In this document: piece after piece, positions 1 to 6,659 of the stretch
Layout: each line of letters starts with the position of its first letter
Position numbering within the stretch: the stretch's first letter is position 1
Assembly (NCBI RefSeq): GCF_004795035.1
Contig: NZ_SSBK01000050.1
Coordinates: forward strand, 1 to 37,151
Source of the DNA: Streptomyces sp. A0958
GTDB taxonomy: Bacteria > Actinomycetota > Actinomycetes > Streptomycetales > Streptomycetaceae
Direction: 5' to 3'
Length of the DNA: 37,151 bases
Notes under the pieces: generated by a model
Databases searched by the model: none
Told to the model about the DNA's origin: nothing
What the model saw: only the letters and a program-made list of their open reading frames with translations
Program-made: the position numbers and the translations under genes

Positions 1-111
1 AAGGACATCATGCGCTGTCTCAAGCGATTCGTCGCCCGCGAGGTCTACCGCGCGCTGACCACCAAGCCCACGGAACGAATCACTCAAACCGCCCTCGCTG
101 CTGCGGCTTGA
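1..111 (+). mobile_element. 3' end of an IS110-family transposase gene (cut by window edge)
   Basis: The first reading frame is open from base 1 to a TGA at 109-111 and gives 36 residues, including KDIMRCLKRFVAREVYRAL. That string resembles the conserved C-terminal helix of IS110/IS116/IS902 transposases, which are RuvC-like DEDD recombinases. The sequence just after the stop (about 109-131, TGACAACC then ATAGGAGCATC) looks like the short tail I associate with IS110 right ends. The catalytic N-terminal part lies outside the window, so I cannot tell whether the element is intact. In this family the element also encodes a guide (bridge/seeker) RNA in a non-coding end. None can be identified here because at most one end is visible. 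Confidence 0.75.
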
Positions 112-185
112 CAACCATAGGAGCATCCGCGGCGGGCGACAGATGGCCCCAGGTCTGCCTACTGGCTCGCGCGGGAACGTGACGA

Positions 186-223
186 CCTGGCCGGCACCTT
201 GGTCAGGTGGGGTGCCGGCCAGG
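186..223 (-). terminator. Hairpin terminator of the tetR-acetyltransferase operon
   Basis: A perfect 13-bp inverted repeat (CCTGGCCGGCACC at 186-198, its complement at 211-223) surrounds a 12-base loop. It begins 17 bases past the tetR stop codon at 240. There is no T tract, which is usual for Streptomyces terminators. Confidence 0.8.
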
Positions 224-239
224 GGCTGAGGGGCGCGTG

Positions 240-782
240 TCAGGCGCGGGTGATGCGGGCGATCGCCTCGACGGTCAGGGCGCGGTCGTGCGGTTCGGTC
301 TCCAGGGCGCGGTGGATGGACAGGCCCTCGATCAGCGCGTCCAGCTGACGGGCCGTCGCCGGGTCGAAGTGCCATTCCAGGGCGACCCGGCTGCGGCGCA
401 TCCACTCGCGGGTCAGCTCGCGGTAGGCGGGCTTGCGGGCGGCCAGGGTGTACAGCTCGTGGGTGAGGACCAGTTCGCGCTGGTTGCCGCCGGACAGGTG
501 GTGGACCAGGTCGGCGACCGCCTCCCGGGCCTCGTCGGGCGTGGTGGCGGCGCCGAGGCGTTCCTCGAAGACGGCGACGACTCCGCTGGAGAAGCGGATG
601 AACGCCTCCCGCAGCAGCTCGTCCATGCCGGCGAAGTGGTACGTCATCGAGCCGAGCGGCACCCCGGCGCGGGCGGCGACCTTGCGGTGCGAGGTCCCGG
701 CGACCCCCTCCTGTGCGATCAGGTCGAGCGCGGCGGTGATGATGCGCTCCCGCCGCTCGGGGTCGTTCTGCCCGGTCGCCAC
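240..782 (-). CDS. TetR/AcrR-family transcriptional regulator
   Basis: The 180-residue length is typical for the family. The N-terminal DNA-binding domain occupies about residues 10-55. Its helix-turn-helix reads TSHRKVAARAGVPLGSMTYHF, ending in the usual Y-H/Y-F recognition signature. The rest is an all-helical ligand-binding and dimerisation domain of TetR_C type. The gene starts 14 bases after the acetyltransferase stop and shares its operon. The divergent MFS gene lies beyond the shared promoter region, where a 10-bp inverted repeat (1380-1416) could be its operator. I infer that it represses both the operon and the exporter; the ligand is unknown. Confidence 0.9.
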   Translation of the reverse strand: MATGQNDPERRERIITAALDLIAQEGVAGTSHRKVAARAGVPLGSMTYHFAGMDELLREAFIRFSSGVVAVFEERLGAATTPDEAREAVADLVHHLSGGNQRELVLTHELYTLAARKPAYRELTREWMRRSRVALEWHFDPATARQLDALIEGLSIHRALETEPHDRALTVEAIARITRA

Positions 783-796
783 ACTGTTTCCCTCGT

Positions 797-1375
797 CTAG
801 ATCGAACGGATCACCCGGGCCGGATTGCCCACGGCGACCACGTTGGCGGGGATGTCCTTGGTGACGACGGCTCCCGCGCCGATGACGCTGTTCTCCCCGA
901 TGGTCACCCCGGCGAGCACGATCGCCCCGCCGCCGAGCCAGACATTGTCGCCGATCGTGATGGGCCGCGCCGCCTCCAGCTTGTCGCGGCGGGGCTCCGG
1001 CTCCACCGGGTGGGTGGGCGTGAGCAGCTGGACGTTCGGCCCGATCTGGCAGTCGCGGCCGATGGTGATGGGGGCGACGTCCAGGGCGGTGAGGTTGTAG
1101 TTGACGAACGTGTCCTCGCCGACCGTGATGTACGTGCCGTAGTCGACGTACAGCGGCGGCCGGATGTGCGCGCCCGCGCCGAGACCGCCGAGGAGTTCGG
1201 CGACCACGGGCTGCGCCGTGTCCGGGTCCTCGGTGTACGCGGCGAGATAGCGGGCGGCCAGCCGTACCGCACGCCGCTGGGCCTCGACGATCTGCGGGTC
1301 GTCGGCGATGTAGAGATCCCCGGCGAGCATCCGCTCCTGGTTCGTACGCGGGTCACCCGCGAAGTGGTCCGTCAT
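797..1375 (-). CDS. Maltose O-acetyltransferase-like hexapeptide acetyltransferase
   Basis: A 192-residue protein of the left-handed beta-helix (hexapeptide repeat) acetyltransferase family, which transfers acetyl from acetyl-CoA to sugar hydroxyls. The N-terminal Mac domain (TNQERMLAGDLYIADDP, about residues 10-30) is followed by hexapeptide coils. These include YITVGEDTFVNYN, PITIGDNVWLGGGAIVLAG and NSVIGAGAVVTKDIP. The catalytic His is probably in LLTPTHPVE. I chose the ATG at 1375 because it gives the standard family N-terminus; the longer frame upstream adds 40 residues that run into the divergent promoter. It heads a two-gene operon with the tetR gene. The true sugar substrate is not deducible. 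Confidence 0.9.
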   Translation of the reverse strand: MTDHFAGDPRTNQERMLAGDLYIADDPQIVEAQRRAVRLAARYLAAYTEDPDTAQPVVAELLGGLGAGAHIRPPLYVDYGTYITVGEDTFVNYNLTALDVAPITIGRDCQIGPNVQLLTPTHPVEPEPRRDKLEAARPITIGDNVWLGGGAIVLAGVTIGENSVIGAGAVVTKDIPANVVAVGNPARVIRSI

Positions 1376-1379
1376 GGGT

Positions 1380-1416
1380 ACGAGCGTACACTCAAGGCGT
1401 ACGGTCGTACGCTCGT
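1380..1416. promoter_or_regulatory. Candidate TetR operator: 10-bp inverted repeat in the divergent promoter
   Basis: ACGAGCGTAC at 1380-1389 is repeated as its exact complement at 1407-1416, 17 bases apart. A nested palindrome-like core (GCGTAC GGTC GTACGC) lies at 1397-1412. The repeat begins 5 bases upstream of the acetyltransferase start, in the 86-bp gap facing the MFS gene. This is the usual place for a local TetR operator. Confidence 0.5.
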
Positions 1417-1461
1417 GGCGCTCGCCACATTCTCCCGACCCGTCTGCCGAGGCCCCGCTGT

Positions 1462-2673
1462 ATGGATGCCGCCACACGCCGCTGGCGTGCCGCACTGTTC
1501 CTCTTCATGCTCGCCGCCGGTACCGGCATGGCCTCCTGGGTGGCGCGCACCCCGGCCGTCCGGGACGGGCTCGACGTGTCCACCGGAGCGATGGGCCTGG
1601 TGCTGTTCGGGCTGTCCACCGGTTCGATGGCCGGTGTCACGGCCTCCGGCCCGCTCGTACGCCGTTACGGGGGGCGGGCGACGATCCTCGGCGGGGCCTC
1701 GCTGATCGTCGCGGGCCTGCTCGTGGTCGCCGTGGGCACCGCACTGCCGCTGGCGGCCGTGGTCTTCGGCGGGCTGGCCCTGTTCGGCGGCGGGATGGGG
1801 ATGAGCGAGGTGGCGTTCAACATCGAGGGCGCCGCCGTGGAGAGCGCCATCGGCCGCCCCGTCCTGCCGGTGCTGCACGGCTGCTTCAGCCTGGGCACCG
1901 TCGTCGGCGCGCTCCTCGGCATGGCGCTGACGGCGGCGGCGTTCCCCGTCGGATGGCATCTGACGCTCGTCGCGGTACTGATCGCGGCGGCCGGTACGCG
2001 GGCGGTGCTCGCCATCCCGCCGGGCACGGGAAAGGAGACCGGACCGGCCGCCGGGTCCGGGCAGGGCGGCCTGCGGGGGCAGTTGCACGTGTGGCGGGAC
2101 CGGCAGCTCGTCCTCATCGGGGTGATCGTGCTGGCCATGGCGTTCGCGGAGGGCGCCGCGAACGACTGGCTGCCGCTGCTCATGGTGGACGGGTACGAGG
2201 TGAGCGCCACCGCGGGCTCACTGACCTTCCTGCTCTTCGCCTCCTCGATGACGCTCGGTCGTTTCGCCGGCGGCCCCCTCCTGGCGCGGTTCGGCCGGGT
2301 GCTGGTCGTGCGGATCAGCGGCGTGACGGCCGCGCTGGGCCTGGCGGTGGTGATCGTCGCGCCGAGCCCGGCGATGGCGGGCGCCGCCACGGTGCTGTGG
2401 GGGCTCGGCGCCTCGCTCGGTTTCCCGGTCACCGTGTCCGCGGCGGGCGACCACCCGCACGACGCGGCGGCCCGGGTCGCGGCCGTCTCCACGGCGGGCT
2501 ACGGCGCCTTCCTGGTCGGCCCGCCCGCGCTCGGCTTCCTCGCCGACCACATCGGGCTGCGGCTCGCGATGACCGTCGTCCTCGCCCTGGTCGCCGTCGC
2601 CGCCGCACTGGCCGGGGCGCTCGGCCCCGACCGCAACGCCACCGACCCGCAGACCGCCCCGGTCACCCCCTGA
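1462..2673 (+). CDS. MFS transporter, probable exporter
   Basis: A 403-residue polytopic membrane protein with about 12 hydrophobic segments, the normal MFS size. The loop after the second helix carries the motif-A-like RRYGGR (about residues 66-71), and a related motif recurs in the second half near ARFGR. It resembles the YbjJ-like branch, where substrate assignments are poor. It is transcribed away from the tetR/acetyltransferase operon and its stop overlaps the convergent synthetase gene by 11 bp. The ATG at 1462 has only a weak ribosome site. Control by the adjacent TetR protein is inferred from layout. Confidence 0.88.
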   Translation: MDAATRRWRAALFLFMLAAGTGMASWVARTPAVRDGLDVSTGAMGLVLFGLSTGSMAGVTASGPLVRRYGGRATILGGASLIVAGLLVVAVGTALPLAAVVFGGLALFGGGMGMSEVAFNIEGAAVESAIGRPVLPVLHGCFSLGTVVGALLGMALTAAAFPVGWHLTLVAVLIAAAGTRAVLAIPPGTGKETGPAAGSGQGGLRGQLHVWRDRQLVLIGVIVLAMAFAEGAANDWLPLLMVDGYEVSATAGSLTFLLFASSMTLGRFAGGPLLARFGRVLVVRISGVTAALGLAVVIVAPSPAMAGAATVLWGLGASLGFPVTVSAAGDHPHDAAARVAAVSTAGYGAFLVGPPALGFLADHIGLRLAMTVVLALVAVAAALAGALGPDRNATDPQTAPVTP

Positions 2674-3907
2674 CGGCGGCGCCCGCCTCCGCCTCGTCCC
2701 ACAGCGCGGTGCTGTGCGCGCCGGTCAGCGCCCCGATCCGGGCCAGCGCCTCCCCGGCCGGCATCGGGGCCGGTCGCCGGCCGTCGCGCAGCCGCAGCGC
2801 GACGAGCCCGTCCGCCGCCTCCGCCGCGCCGATCACCGCCTGGTACGGCACCAGCCTGGCCCGGCGGACCCTGGCCCCCAGGCTGCCGCGCTCCCGGCCG
2901 CTGACCTCCGCACGCAGCCCGAGATCGGCGCACCGCCCGGCCAGCGCCTCGGCGTCCGGCAGCTCGGCGTCCGAGACCGGCAGGATCATCAGCTGCACCG
3001 GGGCGAGCCAGCCGGGGAACGCGCCGCCGTGCTGCTCGACGAGATGGGCGACGGCCCGCTCCACGCTGCCGATGATGCTGCGGTGCACCATGACCGGCCG
3101 GTGCTTCGCCCCGTCGGCACCGGTGTAGTGCAGGTCGAACCGCTCCGGCTGGTGGAAGTCGACCTGCACGGTCGACAGGGTCGACTCGCGGCCCGCCGCG
3201 TCCGCGACCTGGACGTCGATCTTCGGCCCGTAGAACGCGGCCTCGCCCTCGGCCGCCTCGTACGGCAGCCCGGACGCGTCCAGCACCTCGGTCAGCAGCG
3301 CGGTCGAGCGCCGCCACATCTCCGGGGCGGCGACGTACTTCCCGCCCGGGCCGGGCAGGGAGAGCCGGAAGCGGGCCGGGCGGATGCCCAGGGCCGCGTA
3401 CGCCCGCCGGATCATGCCGAGCGCGGCCCGCGCCTCGTCGGCGACCTGGTCCAGGGTGCAGAAGACGTGCGCGTCGTTCAGCTGGATGGCCCGCACCCGG
3501 GTCAGCCCGCCGAGCACCCCGGAGAGCTCCGAGCGGTACATCCCGCCCAGCTCCGCCATCCGCAGCGGCAGTTCGCGGTAGCTGTGCGCGCGGGAGCGGT
3601 AGATCACCGCGTGGTGCGGGCACAGGCTCGGCCGCAGTACGACCTGCCCGGCGCCCAGGTCCATCGGCGGGAACATGTCGTCGCTGTAGTGCGACCAGTG
3701 TCCCGAGGTCTCGTACAGCTCCCGTTTGCCGAGCACCGGCGAGTACACGTGGCGGTAGCCCGCCCGGCGCTCGGCGGTGCGGATGTACTCCTCCAGGGTG
3801 TGCCGCAGCGCCGCCCCGTCCGGCAGCCAGTAGGGCAGGCCCGCGCCGATCAGCGGGTCGGTGTCGAACAGCTCCAGCTCACGGCCGAGCCTGCGGTGGT
3901 CGTGCAT
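2663..3907 (-). CDS. thrS: Secondary threonyl-tRNA synthetase lacking TGS and editing domains
   Basis: A 414-residue class II synthetase made only of the catalytic core and the C-terminal anticodon-binding domain. Canonical bacterial ThrRS has about 640 residues, with N-terminal TGS and editing domains. The zinc ligands that select threonine are present: Cys96 (RPSLCPHH), His147 (NDAHVFC) and His275 (VMVHRSIIGS). Motif 2 is YRSELSGVLGGLTRVR (124-139) and motif 3 runs about 272-295. The ATG at 3907 is chosen for its GAGGAG site; an in-frame ATG at 3988 would put a terminator-like hairpin inside the coding region. A Thr-rich leader ORF and hairpin lie upstream, suggesting induction by threonyl-tRNA shortage. 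Editing-free second copies are known as backup or antibiotic-resistant synthetases (for example against borrelidin-type inhibitors). Resistance here is only a possibility. Confidence 0.92.
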   Translation of the reverse strand: MHDHRRLGRELELFDTDPLIGAGLPYWLPDGAALRHTLEEYIRTAERRAGYRHVYSPVLGKRELYETSGHWSHYSDDMFPPMDLGAGQVVLRPSLCPHHAVIYRSRAHSYRELPLRMAELGGMYRSELSGVLGGLTRVRAIQLNDAHVFCTLDQVADEARAALGMIRRAYAALGIRPARFRLSLPGPGGKYVAAPEMWRRSTALLTEVLDASGLPYEAAEGEAAFYGPKIDVQVADAAGRESTLSTVQVDFHQPERFDLHYTGADGAKHRPVMVHRSIIGSVERAVAHLVEQHGGAFPGWLAPVQLMILPVSDAELPDAEALAGRCADLGLRAEVSGRERGSLGARVRRARLVPYQAVIGAAEAADGLVALRLRDGRRPAPMPAGEALARIGALTGAHSTALWDEAEAGAAVRG

Positions 3908-3947
3908 GGCGGTCTCCTCGCGTACGGAGGCGAGCGACCCCACGCCA

Positions 3948-3975
3948 AAGCCCCGGGGCGCTCGCCCCGGGGCTT
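3948..3975 (-). terminator. Attenuator-type terminator hairpin before the threonyl-tRNA synthetase
   Basis: A perfect 13-bp inverted repeat (AAGCCCCGGGGCG, two bases, complement) is followed on the minus strand by CTTTGG. It lies between the Thr-codon leader ORF stop (3992) and the synthetase ribosome site, so it would stop transcription before the synthetase gene. A competing upstream hairpin, CGCCGG/CCGGCG at 3998-4017, starts in the third Thr codon. A ribosome stalled on the Thr codons would mask it, as in classical amino-acid attenuators. Confidence 0.75.
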
Positions 3976-3991
3976 GTCGGCTGGTCATCAG

Positions 3992-4042
3992 TCAGCGCGC
4001 CGGGACACTCTCCGGCGTCGTCGTCATGGCGGCACGCTTCAT
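3992..4042 (-). CDS. Leader peptide with three consecutive Thr codons (attenuator ORF)
   Basis: The ORF encodes MKRAAMTTTPESVPAR, 16 residues, with three consecutive ACG codons at 4016-4024. It has no ribosome site. However, a TGTTAGCGT extended -10 motif sits exactly 7 bases upstream of the ATG, so the message is probably leaderless, beginning at the ATG itself. The stop lies 17 bases before the terminator hairpin at 3948-3975. A peptide rich in the cognate amino acid, then mutually exclusive hairpins, then the cognate synthetase is the classical attenuation layout. A second in-frame ATG at 4027 could give an 11-residue version. Confidence 0.7.
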   Translation of the reverse strand: MKRAAMTTTPESVPAR

Positions 4043-4046
4043 GGGA

Positions 4047-4066
4047 GGGACGCTAACAGGCGTCCC
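4047..4066 (-). promoter_or_regulatory. Probable promoter of the thrS leader, with an overlapping 7-bp inverted repeat
   Basis: On the minus strand the -10 element TAGCGT (4055-4050) has a TGT extension and lies 7 bases before the leader ATG. No good -35 hexamer is visible. A 7-bp inverted repeat (GGGACGC taacag GCGTCCC) covers the -10 region and could be an operator or chance symmetry. Confidence 0.45.
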
Positions 4067-4116
4067 GAACCGTGCGCGCGGGGTTTTTCCGCCCGTACGC
4101 GGGGGAAGGGCGGCGC

Positions 4117-4824
4117 TCACGCCTTCTTGACCGAGTCGAGGTGGGCGAAGACCACGACGTTGTCCTCGTAGTCCTTGGCCTTCCGGTCGTAGTTGCCGCC
4201 GCAGGTGATCAGGCGCAGCTGGGCGTCCGGGGTGTCGGCGTACACCTTCTTGTCGGGGAAGTCCGCCTTGCTGAACGTCTCCACCGTGTCGACCGAGAAC
4301 GAGGCCACCGTGCCGTCGGCGCGGGTGATGTCGACGCTCGCGCCGGGCTGCAGGAACCGCAGCTGGAGGAAGACGGCCGGGCCGGTCGTCGTGTCGACGT
4401 GGCCCGCCACGATCGACGCCCCGCGCTCGCCGGGCGTCGCCCCGTCCTTGAACCAGCCGACCAGGTTCTTGTCGTTCGGCGGCGGGGCGTCGAGCCGGCC
4501 GGACGCCCCGATCGACAGCGGGGTGAACGGCGCGTCCACCGCGATGGCCGGGATGCGCAGCCGCGTCGGCACCGAGCGCGGCAGCGCGGGCGACGCGCTC
4601 GGGGCGGCCGTCCCGGTGGCGGGGGACGAAGGGGAGGGGGCGGCGGGCGCGGCTGCCGCCGGCGGGGCGGGCGGCTTGTCGTCGACGGGGGCGCCGAAGG
4701 AGTGGTAGATGAGGAGCGCGCCGAGGCCGGCCGCCGCGACGGGCCAGAACAGGGCCCGGCCGAGCGTGCCGGTGCCGGACGCGGCCCCGGTGGAGGGGGA
4801 GTCGGAAGGCTGCGGGGCGGCCAT
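4117..4824 (-). CDS. Class E/F-type sortase (cell-wall transpeptidase)
   Basis: A 235-residue membrane-anchored transpeptidase. A short cytoplasmic N-terminus is followed by one membrane helix (about residues 22-43), an Ala/Pro/Ser-rich linker (45-85) and the sortase beta-barrel (about 86-235). The catalytic residues are visible: His142 in VAGHVDT, Cys208 in LITCGG and Arg214 in YDRKAK. Sortases join proteins carrying an LPXTG- or LAXTG-like signal to peptidoglycan. The ATG at 4824 is chosen because it places the helix correctly and has AAAGG upstream. It lies 125 bases downstream of a secreted repeat protein on the same strand, its likely substrate. Class F versus E cannot be settled by eye. 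Confidence 0.9.
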   Translation of the reverse strand: MAAPQPSDSPSTGAASGTGTLGRALFWPVAAAGLGALLIYHSFGAPVDDKPPAPPAAAAPAAPSPSSPATGTAAPSASPALPRSVPTRLRIPAIAVDAPFTPLSIGASGRLDAPPPNDKNLVGWFKDGATPGERGASIVAGHVDTTTGPAVFLQLRFLQPGASVDITRADGTVASFSVDTVETFSKADFPDKKVYADTPDAQLRLITCGGNYDRKAKDYEDNVVVFAHLDSVKKA

Positions 4825-4949
4825 GGGAACGTGCCTTTCGTCCGTGCGGTGCGGTACGAGCGAGCGCGGGCCCGGGGAAACGCAGGCGCCGCGGCCGCCG
4901 TCCGGAGGGACGGCGACCGCGACGGCCAAGGGCCCGCGGAGCGGCCTGG

Positions 4950-5579
4950 TCAGGCCATCGCACCGCCGGACGCCTGGCGGCGGCGGAGCCGGTACGCGGC
5001 GACGCCGGCGCCACCGAGCAGCAGCAGCGAACCGGCGGCCAGACCGCTGCCGGTCATCGCCATCGCGCCGCCGCCGGTGTGCATGCCACCGCTGGGCTTG
5101 GTCTCGTCCTTGTACTTGCCGCCCTCGTCACTGCCCGGCTGCCACTCCTTGGTGACGGTCTGCGCGAGTGCGCCGCCGCCGGTGTGCATGCCGCCGTGGG
5201 GCTTGTCCTCGTCCTTGTACTTGCCGCCTTCGTCGCCGGGCTGCCAGCCTTCGGCGACCGACTTGGCGAGTGCGCCGCCGCCGGTGTGCATGCCGCCGTG
5301 GGGCTTGTCCTCGTCCTTGTACTTGCCGCCCTCGTCACCGGGCTGCCACTCCTTGGCGACCGTCATCGACAGCGCGCCGCCGCCGGTGTGGACGCCGCCG
5401 TGCGGCTTGTCCTTCTTCCAGCCGTCGTCGTCGGACTTGCCGTGCTCGTGGCCGGCGGAGGAGGAGGAGCCGCCGTCGTGCTGGTCACCGGCCACGGTCA
5501 GGGCGTAGGCCGAGGGAGCGGTGATCGTGAGGACCGCCGTGACGGCGGCCGAAGCGAACAGTGTGCGGGCAGAGCGCAT
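4950..5579 (-). CDS. Secreted Gly/His-rich repeat protein with a sorting-signal-like C-terminus
   Basis: A 209-residue protein with a signal peptide ending near APSAYA (residue 26). Four units begin with KPHGG or KPSGG at residues 58, 92, 126 and 161 (period 34-35). Each contains G(V/M)HTGGGA, and the first three are separated by EWQPGDEGGKYKDE-type linkers. The C-terminus has MAMTG (173-177), a hydrophobic stretch (about 180-196) and RLRRR, the order of a sortase sorting signal with MAMTG in place of LAXTG. The adjacent downstream sortase gene supports this. ATG 5579 has AGGAAA upstream. The function is unknown; the His/Gly/Asp content could allow metal binding. The 237-bp gap upstream (5580-5816) holds an AT-richer patch and two short inverted repeats (5693-5709, 5737-5754). 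Confidence 0.85.
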   Translation of the reverse strand: MRSARTLFASAAVTAVLTITAPSAYALTVAGDQHDGGSSSSAGHEHGKSDDDGWKKDKPHGGVHTGGGALSMTVAKEWQPGDEGGKYKDEDKPHGGMHTGGGALAKSVAEGWQPGDEGGKYKDEDKPHGGMHTGGGALAQTVTKEWQPGSDEGGKYKDETKPSGGMHTGGGAMAMTGSGLAAGSLLLLGGAGVAAYRLRRRQASGGAMA

Positions 5580-5816
5580 CTGAACAGGTTTCCTTTCGTC
5601 GCCCCTGCGAGGAGTGACGATGTGTCGACTCCCGGTGACGCAGCGGCTACGTGATCCACCGTCAGCCGGAACGCGGGAGCGCGCCATCGGAGAGCTCCGC
5701 ATTGGAGCTACGGCATGGGCTCATCGAGTGGCGAAGAACGGATAATCACCCGTTGGACGGCATGGCGCGCTCCGCGAGGTTTGAGCACCGCCCACCCCGC
5801 ACCACATCCGGCCCCG

Positions 5817-6656
5817 TCAGTTCAGGCGCGACCGCGCCGCCCGCGCGTTGTGCCGCACCGCCTCCGCCACGGCCGGCTCGATGCCCTCGACCACCCGCGC
5901 GTACTCCTCCATCTCCTCGGCCCCGCGCAGGAACTCCCCGGCGCGCACCAGGAGCTGGGCGTGCTCGTAGCGGAGCCTGGCAGGGTGCGACGGGAGCAGC
6001 AGGGACAGCTCGGCCGCCCACAGCGCCACGGCCGTGTGCTCGGGGCGGGCCGCCGCCCACGCCCGGATGTTGTTCAGGACGCGCAGCACGACCTCCAGTG
6101 GCCGCGCCGGCTCCAGGGACGACGGCTCCCACCGCTCCCCGGTCGCGCTCGTCACCAGCAGCCCCGCGTCCTGGTCCGTCAGCGGCCGGCCCCCGGCGAA
6201 CGGATCGGCGAGCATCCGCTCGGCCGGATCGCCGAAACCGACCACGAAGTGGCCCGGCAGAGCCACCCCGTACACCGGGGCGCCCGCCCGCCGCGCGACC
6301 TCGATCCACACCACCGACAGCAGGATCGGCAGCCCGCGCCGCCGCCGCAGCACCTCGTGCAGCAGGGACGACTCCAGGCGCTGGTAGTCCGCCGACGCGC
6401 CCTCGAAGCCGTAGCGCTCGCCGAGCAGTTCGGCCAGCGCCGACGCCCAGGCGTGGCCGCCGCGCAGCCCGTACGGGAGCAGTCCGGCGAGCCGGTCCAG
6501 TTCGATCTGGGCCGCGTCGATGCCGTGCGCGTCCAGCGCGGGGTCCGCCTCGGACGCCACCAGCAGACACAGCAGCGCCAGGTCGGGCCGCTCGGCCCGG
6601 GCCTCCTCGGCGAACCGACGGCGCGGCTCCTCCCGGTCGTGCCTCTCGGGGGCCAC
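5817..6656 (-). CDS. SirB1-family (transglutaminase-like core) protein
   Basis: A 279-residue protein. The hallmark SirB1 segment RRRGLPILLSVVWIEVARR, followed by GAPVYGVALPGHFVV, lies at about residues 111-143. The family has a transglutaminase-like fold but lacks an obvious catalytic Cys, and none is seen at that position here. The C-terminal third is helical and TPR-like. The start is GTG (6656), 3 bases after the upstream GNAT stop, so the pair is almost certainly co-transcribed. Its biochemical role is not known for actinobacteria. Confidence 0.85.
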   Translation of the reverse strand: MAPERHDREEPRRRFAEEARAERPDLALLCLLVASEADPALDAHGIDAAQIELDRLAGLLPYGLRGGHAWASALAELLGERYGFEGASADYQRLESSLLHEVLRRRRGLPILLSVVWIEVARRAGAPVYGVALPGHFVVGFGDPAERMLADPFAGGRPLTDQDAGLLVTSATGERWEPSSLEPARPLEVVLRVLNNIRAWAAARPEHTAVALWAAELSLLLPSHPARLRYEHAQLLVRAGEFLRGAEEMEEYARVVEGIEPAVAEAVRHNARAARSRLN

Positions 6657-6659
6657 CGG

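Noticed and set aside
1374..3128. Long plus-strand open frame (584 codons) across the MFS gene and the synthetase 3' end
   Set aside because: It is out of frame with the MFS protein, is Arg/Gly/Pro-rich low complexity, and arises from the GC-rich codon pattern.
3907..3988. 27-residue N-terminal extension of ThrRS from the ATG at 3988
   Set aside because: It would translate through the terminator hairpin and lacks a ribosome site; the ATG at 3907 has GAGGAG and matches the family N-terminus.
4070..4105. Terminator after the sortase gene (CCGCCC/GGGCGG with a nearby A/T run)
   Set aside because: The T run lies on the wrong side for the minus-strand transcript and the arms are only 6 bp.
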